Of a stretch of 64,000 nt of DNA, positions 1 through 10,639 are shown piece by piece. Under the pieces are notes generated by a model, which had not been told where the DNA came from, did not search any database, and was given only the letters and a program-made list of their open reading frames with translations. The DNA lies in contig WTPW01001573.1 in NCBI GenBank assembly GCA_009809945.1, positions 40,490 through 104,489 of the forward strand, in the 5' to 3' direction. The DNA is from Gigaspora margarita (lineage: Eukaryota > Glomeromycota > Glomeromycetes > Diversisporales > Gigasporaceae). Both the position numbers and the translations under genes were made by a program. Numbering within the stretch: the first letter of the stretch is position 1; every line of letters starts with the position of its first letter.

Positions 1-400
1 GAAAAAAAAATGAAAACAAAAAAAAAACAAAACAAAAACAAAAAAAAACAATGTAAAAAGATCTAATTATAAACAAAAAATCAATTTGATCTTGTAATAC
101 AGAGTTTGTAGATTATATTCAAATACTATTAAAATATTTTGAAATGTGCCTCAGGTTACAAATCTACTAATCCAGATTGGTTTTCTGGGTCTAAAATATT
201 TTGAAATATTTTGAAAAATATTTCAATACCACTTTCAAAATTTTTTGAAAACATTTTCAAAATATTTCGAAACCTAAAATATTTCAAAATATATTTTGAA
301 AAATTTTGAAATATATTGCAATATGCAAAATCTTTTGAAAGATTTTGCAGTAATACAAGATCTTTCAAAAGATTTTAGTACTATAAATTTGCTGATGTAA
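1..400. repeat. A-rich and AAAATATTTTGAAA-rich repeat
   Basis: A-rich tract (runs of A broken by single C or G) followed by dense variations of AAATATTTTGAAA. The phrase AGATCTAATTATAAAC near 60, a nearby GATCTTGTAATAC and a CAGGTTACA stretch recur in the same order and orientation at 62490-62600 (AGATCTAAATTATAAAC, GATCTTGTAGTAC, CAGGTTACA). The two window ends therefore carry copies of one repeat family. No coding potential seen. Confidence 0.5.
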
Positions 401-407
401 ATATACT

Positions 408-675
408 ATTTTTTTTTACAAGGTAGCCTACTTTTATCTCCTAAATAAAATTGTTCAAGTATGTTTTTATATATACTTATTATTTTAAAATTGTCAAATA
501 TTTGTTTTTAATAAAGTTATATTTTTATTTCATAAAATTAACCAATTTTAATCCAATTTAATCCCAATTTTTTTTCTTTTCTTGTTTTATATTTTTGAAA
601 AATTTAATTTTAAGTTAATATATAGAGAAAAAAACATTATGGCTTCAAAGTTTATAGTATTTTATATATTTTTTA
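408..675 (+). repeat. Decayed terminus of the 7-kb TIR element family
   Basis: Roughly colinear with the right terminal arm of the element in the kinase gene (30410-30690). Shared blocks in the same order include TACAAGGTA(A/G)CCTACTT, AATTTAATTTTAAGTTAATAT and TTCAAAG(C/T)TTATAGTA. Only one arm is present, so this is a solo or truncated end. Confidence 0.6.
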
Positions 676-769
676 TTATAATTTTATATATAAAAATTTA
701 TATATAATATATTATTTGACAATATATTTATTTTGTACAGTTAAAGTAATTATATTTTTATAATTTTAG

Positions 770-1275
770 TTCTTTGGATTGATAGCATAGTAGTTATGCA
801 CTGAGGATACAAATTGGAAGGTTGCTGGTTGATTTTTAGTAGTAGCAAAAATGTAAATCTATAATGCAGGTTCTACTATATCAGGAACTAAAACATTATA
901 GAAAGACAGAAACCTGGAACATCAATTGATGGACCTTTGTAGTATTGCTATAGTAGTTGTTATTAAAACCCTAGATTATCCTTGAACCAGAATTGCCAAT
1001 ATGAATAACTAAAGTCACAAGAAGTAATGAGAGGTCAAAGTCTGAAAAGATACTTGATGAACTCATAGTAGTATATTCTGAACCAATAGGTATCCAAGGG
1101 GTGGTACCAGAAGTCCTGTTTGGGAAGAAAAAGGCTAAGTGCAAGAACCATACCTAGGCACTAGTAAAGTTGCCAGGTATTAGCCTATATATATATAGTT
1201 AGTATAAGATTTTTGTACTTGTACATTAATTTCTAATAAAAGTATTATATAGTTATAAAGTGTTAAAAAAAATTT
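770..1275 (+). mobile_element. tRNA-derived SINE, old diverged copy (family 1)
   Basis: Follows the SINE at 16089-16628 along its whole length: a tRNA-like head (GATAGCATAGTAGTTATGC carries the A box; GGTTGCTGGTTGATTTTTAG sits where the B box should be), shared middle blocks such as ATGAATAACTAAAGTCACA, and a 3' end TGTACTTGTACATTAATTTC leading into an A run. Many substitutions, mostly toward A/T, make it clearly older than the 16089 copy. No convincing target duplication. Confidence 0.7.
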
Positions 1276-1552
1276 TTTATAAATTTGAATAATTATAGAT
1301 TTTTTGATAATTATTTCTAATATAGCTATTACAAATATCAGATTTACAATAAATTTTATCAACTTTATAAGTACAAACACAATGCAGTTAGACTTTGTTA
1401 GATGTATTCTCTCTAAATTTACCTCTCTAAATACAATCTCATTAACTCATGCTATATAAAAATCTTCTTTAAATATATAGTTTAACAATTAAGTTTTGAC
1501 TTCTTATATAGTAATTTTAAATTTTTTACTTGATTTCAAAGAGGGTACCATA
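1276..1552. other. AT-rich interval, nothing recognised
   Basis: No coding, RNA or repeat structure that I can support. Short open frames here look like chance in AT-rich DNA. Confidence 0.4.
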
Positions 1553-1854
1553 TGTCTGAAAATAAGCTACCTTTTTTGCAAAAAAATTATACAAAAAAAT
1601 GTGGAATAGCTTATTTTCGAAATATTGTGTTTTTTAAAAAATTGAAAACCATACTAATAAAAAGTTGTCCAAATAACTCTAAATTATTACTATATAAGTA
1701 TTTTGATGTCCTGAACAAGTTTACTTAATAGCACTTTGAGATTTACTTAGTAAAATTTAGACTTTTATATGTAGCAACTACTAATGAGTTTTTTAAAATT
1801 TTTGAAAAAAATCAGGGAGGTAGCTTATTTTAGGTAGTAGCTTATTTTCAGACA
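1553..1854. mobile_element. TIR MITE, TA target (Tc1/mariner-type)
   Basis: About 300 bp bounded by inverted repeats TGTCTGAAAATAAGCTACC (left) and its complement (right, reading GTAGCTTATTTTCAGACA), with TA at each outer edge. Non-coding. The TA duplication suggests mobilisation by a Tc1/mariner-type transposase. Confidence 0.65.
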
Positions 1855-1856
1855 TA

Positions 1857-2409
1857 TACAGTACATTTAGGAAGACTGACTGTATTAAAAAAAAAAAAAG
1901 TAAATTATAATTTGCCAAACACAATAAATTAATGTTCAATTAAAAATATATTAAAATTATTTGTATATACATGTATCATTTATAGAAAGCATATTAGTTT
2001 TTTGTACCAGGTTATATTAATTATATGGTCAAACTGCAAATCAGATTTCAAGAACAGATGTAATATAATATAATCATAAACTTTCAAAACAACTATTTAT
2101 TTTGTCAAAAATCACTTATTTCTCAAAAATTTGTATAAAAAACCATCTTTAGTGTACTAACAAAAAGTTTTCATTAAAAATTTTACTATATAACTATCTA
2201 ATCTATAACCTTATTCTAAATGCTAACTCTAACATTAATAAACTTCAAAAAATTTGTCTGCACTACATGATCAATATAGCCTAGCACAGAAGGTTTATAT
2301 ACAATCTGTTATATCTAATTATTAAATGAAATGGGTAGCGAAGTCATCTGCAAGTGCAATTTCTAATTATGCATTGTTATTGTGAAACATATAACAATTA
2401 ATTTTTGAT
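1857..2409. other. AT-rich interval, nothing recognised
   Basis: A fragment GTACATTTAGGAAGACTGACTGTA near 1859 resembles the end of a pogo/Tc1-like element, but no partner end was found. Otherwise no supportable feature. Confidence 0.3.
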
Positions 2410-3060
2410 GGGTAGCAATCATTTTACTGACAATCACTTCATAGACACCACATTTCACCAACAATTATTTTACTAACAAGTTCATTTTATAGGCAGTTTA
2501 TTTTACTGAAACTTATTTCACCAACAAAGAAGTTCTGACCATTGTTACCATTGTCATTGGGATCGGGTTAGAATTAGGGTTAAAATTAGTGTACTTTATA
2601 AAAAAAAGAAAAAATGTGCTTGTAGTGACACTCCTCTGTGTAACGTACAATCAAAACAAACCTAAACACATGCAAAATTATTATCATTAGAATTAGAGTA
2701 TAGTTAGAGGAAGGGTTAGCACTAAAGGTAGCTATACAGTAAAATGTCACTAGAAATTTTTTTGCTAGAAAAAAGGGTGGTTTCATAGTCACAATTTTAA
2801 GTTATCACGATATTTTTAAAATGGCATTTTTCGCTTCGTTTTTATGTTACACGATCAGGTGTAATGTTACACCTGATCTTGGATTTTTATTGGCACGGGA
2901 CTGTCACCGCCGGTGACAAATAGATTTACTCTAAAAAAAAAACTTGTTGGTGAGATGAGCTTCAGTGAAATGAACTATCGGTAAAATGAACTTGTCAGTG
3001 AATAATTGTCAGTGAAATATAGCGTCTATGAAGTGATTGTCGGTAAAATAATACGGACCT
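2410..3060. mobile_element. Long-TIR MITE (MULE-like), older copy with internal insertion
   Basis: The left arm begins GGGTAGCAATCATTTTACTG and the right arm ends GTAAAATAATACGGACCT. Both match the better preserved copy at 50845-51164, including the CACTTCATAGAC and GAGCTTCAGTGAAATGAA blocks. Between the arms about 320 bp (roughly 2610-2930) is absent from the other copy. It holds an inner palindrome around GTTACACGATCAGGTGTAATG and so is a secondary insertion. No clear target duplication remains. Confidence 0.65.
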
Positions 3061-3240
3061 AAGTTTGACATCTCTAAATGGACTTTTTTGAAATTTTTAT
3101 CATGATTCCAAATCGGGCGCATTTGGGGAGGTCTGAATATATTAAGGATTTTGTTTGTATCACTTACGGAAGTAAGTATCGGTATAAGCTCGGATTAGAA
3201 CTATTTTTTTCCGTCTTGATACAACTATTAAGATATAATC

Positions 3241-4917
3241 ATGAAATCGTTAAACTATAAACTTTTTTTTGCCATATTTGGCTTGAGATATTTTTTTGTT
3301 ATTTGCCAAGATGTACCTAGTCCTCGACGTCAACAGACTAGCACATTAGTTGATACTAGACTTTATTTCTTTGGTGGAGCCATTTCTTCTACGAGAAGGT
3401 CTAATGAAGTTTGGTATCTTGATTTATCGAGCTCATTTAATATTTCTACACCTCCATAGCATAGTGATGCTGTAATGCCAGTACTATATAACTTTGGTAC
3501 ATCTTGCATTAGTCCTATTGATAATTCTACAGTTTTTTTAATTGGAGGAAGAACATGGATAGATATTTCGGCTACTACTGATTATTATTCATATACATCA
3601 TCAGTGTATAAATTTAATTCTAAGACTTCGCAATGAACAACACCAACTATTAATAATTTTAATTCTAGCTTTACAACTCGTAATGAAATACAAGCTGTTA
3701 TTGACAATAATGGGAAGATTTTTGTTTTTGGTGGAATTAATTATAATAGTTCAACATTTCTTTTTTATAATGATATGAATATACTTGATATCACCACTAT
3801 GACTTGGTCAACAAAAACTCAGTCTCAGTCCATTCTTACTTATGTTGACTATACTGCTATATTATTACCAAATGGTCTTATTGTTTATATTGGTGGGCGT
3901 AGTGGTTCAAGTACAATTGTAAGTCTTAATAATATTTCTCAGGTAAGGTATATTGATAATATTAATTTTAATTTTAGGTATTTTATAATTTTAAAATATT
4001 TATTTTAAAGTTTATTTTTGACTAATATTAAAATACAGGTTCAAATATTTGACACAAAGTCTTACACCTGGTCTACTAAAGTAATGTATACAATTGAGAT
4101 TATTTCTGATAATTATTATACCTAACTTTTTGTAAATATATATTCTTATTTAGCCTGCTAGTGGTTCTACTATTGCATCTCGGGTAGACCATTCTGCTGT
4201 ATTAAGTACGTATGCTATAATAGTATTATATTAACAGTTAAATTATGACTTTGATGATTGATTTTACTAATTATGTTTTTAGCCCAGGATGGAGATATTA
4301 TCATATATGGAGGTTCAACACTAAATCATTCTGCCATAATTGGTGTGTTTTCTGATATTGCAGTATTAAATACAAATTCTTGGGTATGGTCTGTTCCAAG
4401 TATTTCTGGAACAAATGCACCACCACTCACACAGCATTCTGCTGCATTATACAAAAATTATATGATACTAGCATTCGGTAAATAATAAATTTTGTATTTT
4501 CATTTATTTAAAGAAATTTATTAAAATTGTTTAAATTTTACATATTTAGGTGCAAACTCAGCATCAACTTTTACAAATAATATTTATATTCTTGATATAC
4601 AAAATTACACCTGGGTTACTACATTTAATGTACCTACAACAACAAACCAAGCTAAACAAATGCAAAGTAACAGTAATTCCTCAACAGATCAAGCAAATAA
4701 TAATTACTCATATTTATATATTGGAATTGGAATTGGTGCAGGCGTAGTTATTTTAACTGCAGTTTCATTTATTATTGGATTTGTTATTTATAAAAATCGA
4801 CATAAAGAAGAAATTATTGCGACACCAGGTACATTTAAGAATGATCAAATTCATGAAACACACATGTCTACAGTCTATACACCTGGAATACCTCCACCTG
4901 AAACAAGTGTGCAATAA
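3241..4917 (+). pseudogene. Secreted/membrane Kelch-repeat protein, five exons, two nonsense codons
   Basis: Exons 3241-3942, 4039-4080, 4154-4205, 4283-4477 and 4550-4917 join in phase through short introns (73-96 bp) with GTAAG/GTAAT/GTACG/GTAAA donors and TAG or CAG acceptors. The product starts with a signal-peptide-like hydrophobic stretch (KLFFAIFGLRYFFVICQ), continues with Kelch blades (LYFFGGA, VFLIGGR, IFVFGGIN, LIVYIGGRSG, IIIYGGST, each followed by a Trp-containing strand), and ends with one membrane helix (about 4717-4792) and a short basic cytoplasmic tail. Two stops lie in the otherwise open first exon, TAG at 3457-3459 and TGA at 3634-3636. Both fall where a Kelch blade would carry Trp, so each is a one-base G-to-A change from TGG. 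There is no frameshift and all splice sites look intact, so this is a young pseudogene, a read-through gene, or has base-call errors. Kelch beta-propellers bind proteins or glycans at the surface; the ligand is unknown. Confidence 0.8.
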
Positions 4918-5026
4918 TTAACATGTTTCATAAATTACAAGTCTATGACTTAATTTAAAAATTATAGGGAAACTGATTTATAGTCTAAATGGTTGGAGCT
5001 AAAAGGAGCGAATTCTAAACTTAATT

Positions 5027-5239
5027 CTAATAAATCTCAGGAATGTCTGGTTTTTTCGGTTCGATCAGTCCTAATTTAAGTTTTAATAGTTCTATGGAAT
5101 TTTTTTTCTTATTTAATAGATATGCGCATAATTTACCAGATTTTCGCATCATATATGCTTGCATAATCGAGCAAAAAAAGCATAAATCACGTGAATAAAA
5201 TCTGATTGGTTGTTGAAGTATATTAACTTTATGTGGCAA
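5027..5239 (-). other. Short ORF, unrecognised, possible gene fragment
   Basis: An open stretch of 70 codons with a Lys-rich C-terminal half (KKKNSIELLKLKLGLIEPKK). The composition looks more protein-like than most chance frames here, but no domain is recognised. It is convergent with the Kelch gene and about 100 bp downstream of it. It may be a truncated exon or chance. Confidence 0.2.
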
Positions 5240-5561
5240 TGCTTTAAATTTGTAATTGTGCAGAAATCAAGTTCTGAAAAGTTCCGGTGTAGAAAATGAA
5301 TGAACTTAAATTACAGGTAAATTTTTGGCAAATGTCCAAAAAATTCCAAAAAATAGAGCTATGGTGTATACTTCATGGTTATAAAAGATGTTTCAATTTT
5401 TCAAATGGCTATAACTTTTTATCTAAGAAGTATTAAAAAACCTGACAGGTAACTTTATAGAGCTATATCAGCTCTATATGCCAAATATCTTTTCAAAATC
5501 TCATTAATGTAAAAAGTTTTGCAAGTTGAAAATTGAAATTTTATATATAAGGGAATGGGCT

Positions 5562-6345
5562 CATAACCTAGTGGTCTAGGTGCCTATAACCTTCACTAGA
5601 GGTTCCTGGTTCAAGTTCTAGTAGAAGAAAAATCTACGAATACTTGTCCCATACTCAGTGGAAGTTCACATGAATACTTAATTGGTAGAAATTTCTGGTC
5701 TGGAGGTTGTTATGTGGAGAAAAGAGTAGAGGAACACATGGAACTTGCAAAAAGGTCTATGATAAAAGGAACACCTCTAGCACATGCAGAAGAACCAAAA
5801 TAGGAAACTATGAATACAGTGAGGGCAGGGTTGGCACATTTATCCATTGGGGTGAATGGAGAACAACTCCATTGGCACCACTCCATTGCTCCATTGAGAA
5901 TAATTTGTGAATGGAGCCAATGGAGGCCAACTAGCTTATAATATAGTATTTGTTAATAACTAATAACTAATTCCATTGGCTCCATTGGCTCCATTGGTTC
6001 CATTGGTTCCATTGGCTCCATTGGTTTGCAAGTTTTCAATGGAGTATATCCATTGCCAACCCTGAGTGAGGAGTAAGTAGCTGTACTTGGAGACGTATAA
6101 AGGTGTCAAAAGCAGGGTTTTACTGAGCTGGTAGTAGAAACACGAAAAAGTATGCATAAGCTACGATGGGCACACCAACAGAAATCATCAATCACTTCAG
6201 ACAAAAACTGGAAGTAGGCTGGTCCTATAAACCATAGTTGGGAGCAACTTCAGTTACACAACATAGCCTATACCTAACCAACCCTAGGAGTTTCTTTATA
6301 TGCAGACTACTGCATACTGTTATCTGAAAATATATATAAATCAGT
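5562..6345 (+). mobile_element. tRNA-derived SINE (family 2) carrying a hAT-type MITE
   Basis: The 5' head is tRNA-like: GGGCTCATAACCTAGTGGTC (A-box region) and, about 30 bases on, GGTTCAAGTTC (B box close to GGTTCRANNCC). The body shows no reading frame. A 239-bp element splits it at 5826. The 3' limit is taken where a second tRNA-like head starts. This head differs from family 1, so it derives from a different tRNA or was captured separately. Confidence 0.5.
5826..6064. mobile_element. hAT-type MITE with CTCCATTGG minisatellite
   Basis: Perfect 11-bp terminal inverted repeats CAGGGTTGGCA...TGCCAACCCTG, flanked by 8-bp duplications AGTGAGGG (5818-5825) and AGTGAGGA (6065-6072). A CAGGG end with an 8-bp duplication is the hAT signature. 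The interior is palindromic and holds tandem CTCCATTGG units on one arm and their complement on the other. Inserted into the SINE at 5562. Confidence 0.75.
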
Positions 6346-6760
6346 CAGGGCGATAGCATAATCCAGATAGAGGTTAAGAGTTTAAGTTGCAGACTATTAA
6401 AGTAAGAAGACAGAAGCCTTACTATAACAGGCATCTGGCATCCCTCTGTAATACTATACAGGAAGTAAAATCAAGCAACAATTTATAACTACTGCGGCTA
6501 TAACCGATCACCTGTCTGAAAGTTAAGTAAGGCCAATATGAGAAATACAGGGAATGCAGGTATAGAATAATAAAGTAGGTTCAGATGCATAAATCCTGTT
6601 ATAATACATATGGTTTATGTATAGGTAAAGCTTAGATTAGGAGTAAAATAGCTTTAGTCTCTCTATTGATAGATTAGTAGTAGTTTAGAATATGTAAAAC
6701 GTATCCTATAAAATTATTAATAAAATAAAAGAGAGAATAAATCTCGCTTTAAAAAAAAAA
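6346..6760 (+). mobile_element. Second SINE-like unit ending in poly(A)
   Basis: Begins with GGGCGATAGCATAATCCAGA, close to the head of SINE family 1 (GGGTCGATAGCATAGCGG), and ends in a run of A at 6750-6760 preceded by AATAAATCTCGC. The B-box region is degraded. Either a separate, older family-1-like insertion or the 3' part of a composite SINE. Confidence 0.45.
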
Positions 6761-7410
6761 TTATACATATAAATTTATATACAGTAAAATTTCAATTTTC
6801 AAATCACTAAAACTTTTTAAAGTATGAGATTTTGAAAAAATATATAGAGCTAATATAGTATATAGAGTTACCTGTCAGATTTTTTAAAACTTCTAAAATA
6901 AAAAGTTATAGCGATTTGAAAAATTAAAACACCTTGTGTAATCATTGAGTATAGATGTTTTGCACTATAATTACATATAGCATACATTAATAAATCACAT
7001 AATTGATCACATAAGGGCTGTGTCATTAATCACCTAATTATTTTTTATTAGAGGCCTACCCCCCTCTTTAATATAAATTTGGTCAGGTTCCTATATATAA
7101 TTTCAACATTTTTTACTCTTCTCCCCTTCTAAAAAATTACCTGATTTTTATTACTCCCCTAATCTTAAATTTATTTCGCATCCATCAACCTCAGTTTGCT
7201 CATATAATTTACCTAATCACATTACATAATCCTGGACACCATAGTTGGACAGTCTATAGGCATGTACCAAATCATGTGATTTTGCACATACTGAATATCA
7301 TGTAATATTTAATATATATAAGCTATCAAAGTTGAATTTTTTTAATATTTGAACAAATTTTCTTTGCAATCATTTGATATAATTTGTTAATTTTTTTCAA
7401 ACAACACTAA

Positions 7411-7940
7411 GGGGGCATCCATAAATTACGTTATGCTTGAGGGGGGTCCCCCCAAAATATAACGATTTTCCAATATGTAGAGGGGGTCCCCCCAACATAA
7501 CACAATCTTTTTATAAAAATTTGTCTAAAGCTTGATTCAGTAGTCCAAATTGGATTATTTTGGTACCATTCGAATCATCTCGAGGAGCGGATTCGAATGG
7601 TACCAAAATCATTTGATTTGGATCACTGGATCACGTTTTATTAACGAAATACTATTGGTTATTATGTTTTCTTATAAAATTACTATAAAATCAATAGTAT
7701 TTCGTTAATAAAACATGATCCAGTGATCCAAATAAAATGATTTTGGTACCATTGGATTCATCTCATAGAGACGAATCGAATGGTACCAAAATCATCCAGA
7801 TTGGATCACTGGGTCATAATATATTCACGTTTTTGTAAAATTATATATATAAACATACAGATTTTTAAAAATTTTTTTATATAGTAGGGGGGTCAAGAGC
7901 TACTATGTAGGGGTACATAATGCTATTTATGGATGCCCCC
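7411..7940. mobile_element. MITE with GGGGGCATCCATAAAT ends
   Basis: Termini GGGGGCATCCATAAATTACG and TATTTATGGATGCCCCC are inverted repeats, flanked by TAA on both sides, as expected for a 3-bp PIF/Harbinger-type duplication. It contains a second long palindrome at 7535-7810. Non-coding. Confidence 0.65.
7535..7810. repeat. Compound palindrome with GAATGGTACCAAAATCAT arms
   Basis: Four alternating copies of a block reading TTTTGGTACCATTCGAAT or its complement, arranged symmetrically around a central hairpin (TTAACGAAATACTATTGGTT against its inverse). The units CAGTGATCCAAAT and ATTTGGATCACTG frame it. A foldback element nested in the MITE at 7411. Confidence 0.65.
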
Positions 7941-7944
7941 TAAA

Positions 7945-8575
7945 ATTAGTAAATTAAATTAAAAAAGTTTTATTGATTCTATTGAGTAGTTGATGAGAAA
8001 TTTTCATTTAAAGTTTCTATGCATTTTTAAAAAAATAGGCATGGTAAAAATTTTCTAAAATTTAAACAAAATTTCTCAACAATTATCAATAGAATCAATG
8101 GAAATTTTTTAAATTAATTCAATAAAATAGTATAATTCATTTGAAAATTTTATATTGAATTATATTAAATAATTGTTGAGAAAATTTCATTTAAATATTA
8201 GGAAATTTTTTACCACAGTTACTTTCTTAGAAGATGGCAGAAATTTTCTCAAACTTTGAATAAAAATTTCTTTACAACAACTCAAAAAATTTGATAAAAA
8301 GTTTTTAGAATGAATATTTTATTTTTAAAATTGATATAAAAAAACTATAAGATAGTTGCAAAAAAAATTCATTTAAAGTTTAGAAAATTTCTGTTGTGAC
8401 TATTAGAAATTAGAAAAATTTTCTAAACTTTGAACAAAATTTTTGCACCAACTCAACAATAAAAATTTTTTAAAATGAATTCTACTAATTTATAAAATAG
8501 ATTTAAAAAAATTCTATCAAATTCTTTTAGATAGTTGTTGAGAAAATTTTAAAATAATTCAATTTAGTTTGTTTA
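7945..8575. repeat. Degenerate inverted repeats, non-coding
   Basis: Repeated short blocks such as TTGTTGAGAAAATTT and AAATTTCTCAACAA in both orientations, with AAATTTTCTAAACTTT-like segments. Probably remains of one or more foldback elements; I cannot set their ends. Confidence 0.35.
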
Positions 8576-8754
8576 TGTACAGTACCCGCCATAAGTATTT
8601 GACCCTAGTAACTTGCCAGAGTTAAGTTGTAATGCCTTAAAACTTTCAGTGCATAAAGAGTATCATGGATGTAGATCATTCATATTTTTTTTATGACCAA
8701 TAAACCTCTATATTAGGATATCACATGATCATAAAGTTCATGCATTTTTACATA

Positions 8755-9265
8755 TAATAATTACTCCTAAATTTTTAAATAAAAATATCTTCGCATCGAC
8801 ATGATCAATTTTAATATTTGATAGCTCTTTTTAATTCTACATTTATGTAGAATTCAAAAGAGCCGTCAAACATTAAAATTGATTATGTTGATGCAAAGAT
8901 ATTTTCATTTAAAATTTAGTTAATTATTTACATTGAGAAGGTGATGAAATAAAATTTTTTAAAAAACTTAAAATGCATATATTTTGACAACCATGTGATC
9001 AATTTTAATGTTTAAGGGCTCTTTTGAATTCTAAATGCATGTAGAATTCAAAAAAGCCTTTAAACATTAAAATTGATCACATCATTACAAAATAGTTTTG
9101 TTTAAATTTTGTCAGAATCAAATAATTATTTAATTTTTTCTTAAATTTTTAGCCATAATATTTTGAGACCAGCCTAACCTATATCAATGTTTAAGGTCTC
9201 TTTTGAATTCTACAAGACCGTAGAAGTCAAAAAGCCCTTAAATATTGAGATTGACTGCATCATTG
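8755..9265. repeat. Three tandem hairpin units
   Basis: Three successive palindromes at about 8790-8895, 8990-9090 and 9178-9262. Each has the arm GATCAATTTTAATGTTTAAG (with variations), then CTCTTTTGAATTCTAC, a short loop, and the complementary arm. Arms within a unit match better than units match each other, which fits repeated insertion or amplification of one hairpin MITE. Confidence 0.65.
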
Positions 9266-9346
9266 TCAGAAAATTTATATTAATTTAAAAAAAAAAAAGT
9301 GGGCTACAATGTATGTTTGTGATGGGTATGGCAATTTTTGTTATAG

Positions 9347-9490
9347 GTGCCCAACACAGATGTTTTATCATCTACAAAATGTATGGATGATAAGTTTTTA
9401 TGCTATTCTTTGCTAGAAAAAATTTCAAATCACTTCAAATCCTCTATTGAAAGTTACTGGGGGTCGGATACTTATAGTGAGTACTGTACA
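9347..9490 (+). other. Possible exon fragment, unrecognised
   Basis: An acceptor-like TTTTTGTTATAG precedes an open stretch with mixed, protein-like composition (KCMDDKFLCYSLLEKISNHF) that runs into the right arm of the 7016-9663 element. It may be a piece of element or host coding sequence. No domain recognised. Confidence 0.2.
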
Positions 9491-9774
9491 TCAAATATTA
9501 TGCGATATCAATATGTGCATAAGGGGGTGACAAAATCAGGTGATTTTTTAGAGAGTAACAAATGATGAAAATATATATAAGAACCTGACCAAATCTATAT
9601 TAAAGAGGGGGGAGGGGGTAGGCCCCTAATAAAAAATAATCAGGTGATTAATAACACGGCCCTAATCATGTAATTTGGTATATGCCCATAAACTATCTGC
9701 AAGTTCATAAGAAAGCAAATTTCAAATATCATGTGACTATAATACATATTTGAAAATTATATTACTACAGTACC

Positions 9775-10365
9775 ACAGGGCTAATAATTTTCTGCAGTGC
9801 TAAAAAAAATTCTGTGCATTTAAAAATAATTCTGTAATGTGATGTGAACAATTTTTGAAGATTATGTATGATTATGCAGTGAAAAATATCTGATTTTGTG
9901 ATAAAATGTGCTCAAATTCGAGTGAGCTTTATTGAAAAAAACTAGTATCAAGGTTCAAACCTCTTAATATTGATATAGTTGCATGTGAAACCACATTATT
10001 GTATCCACCAAAAATAAGATTTGAAATAGTTTTACAAACTTTATGATGTGAATTTTTTAAGCCTTGTTAAAGTAAATCATTGCTAGACTTTTTAGTGATT
10101 CTTAGTTTCTATTTTGTTTAGACATGATTATCAATTCTAACAATGATTAATTATGCCATAGTAATGGTACTGATAATATTTTTATTTAATTTTTAGTAAT
10201 ACAATAGTAACTCTACAGATAATTTATAAATTCTGTGCATATCACTCAAAATCTTCAAATTCTGTGCAATTCTGTGGTGACAATACTAAATTCTGTGACT
10301 TAAGCATAATTCTGTGGATTCTGCTATAATATGTGAAACACAGAATATCATCAGCCCTGCAGTAC
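9775..10365. mobile_element. TIR MITE with AATTCTGTG subterminal repeats
   Basis: The left end CAGGGCTAATAATTTTCTGC pairs with the inverse of the right end (GAATATCATCAGCCCTG). The motif AATTCTGTG(C/G) recurs several times just inside both ends, typical of subterminal binding repeats. Non-coding. 10366-10640 shows nothing recognisable. Confidence 0.55.
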
Positions 10366-10639
10366 TGGACAGTAAAACACATCCAACATTTATTAATAAA
10401 AACTTTAAGTGTATAACTTTTTAAAACAAGCTAAATCAAAAAACACTGACAAATTGACAGATTTTTAGATAAACTACAATTCTGTTAAAGGATTTTTTTA
10501 TTCTTTGTTTGAAAAAGTTTTAAGAATAGGGTATTTTATGTGATCTACAATATAGTAAAATAGCGGTATAGCTACATATTGCAGATTATTTGTACAACAA
10601 GCTAAAAATAGCATCTAAAAATAGCATTTTATTTATCAA

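Larger units (their letters stand above)
5340..6960. mobile_element. Foldback TIR element interrupted by SINEs
   Basis: Left arm 5340-5560 and right arm about 6775-6960 are imperfect inverted copies. The right arm reads AAATTTCAATTTTCAA, GAGATTTTGAAAA, GTTACCTGTCAG and AAAAAGTTATAG, and the left arm is its reverse complement with scattered mismatches. The SINE sequence 5562-6760 sits at the centre, so the SINEs inserted in or near the loop of a pre-existing palindromic element. Confidence 0.65.
7016..9663. mobile_element. 2.65-kb TIR element containing nested elements
   Basis: Inverted arms of about 140 bp. The left arm begins GGGCTGTGTCATTAATCACC and the reverse complement of the right arm begins GGGCCGTGTTATTAATCACC, followed in both by TTATTTTTTATTAG, GGCCTACCCCC and TTTGGTCAGGTTC blocks. 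The ends resemble those of the 15738-17232 element (AAATCACCTGATTT, GGCCTACCCCC), suggesting one superfamily. No transposase recognised inside; the interior is filled with later palindromic insertions. Confidence 0.7.

Noticed and set aside
8755..9265. CRISPR-like array
   Set aside because: The repeats are long palindromes with no constant-length spacers, in eukaryotic DNA.
7240..9710. Further inverted pair (about 7248-7290 with 9668-9708) as ends of a separate element
   Set aside because: The pair overlaps the 7016-9663 element in an order that simple nesting cannot explain; similarity is short and the AT-rich context makes it uncertain.
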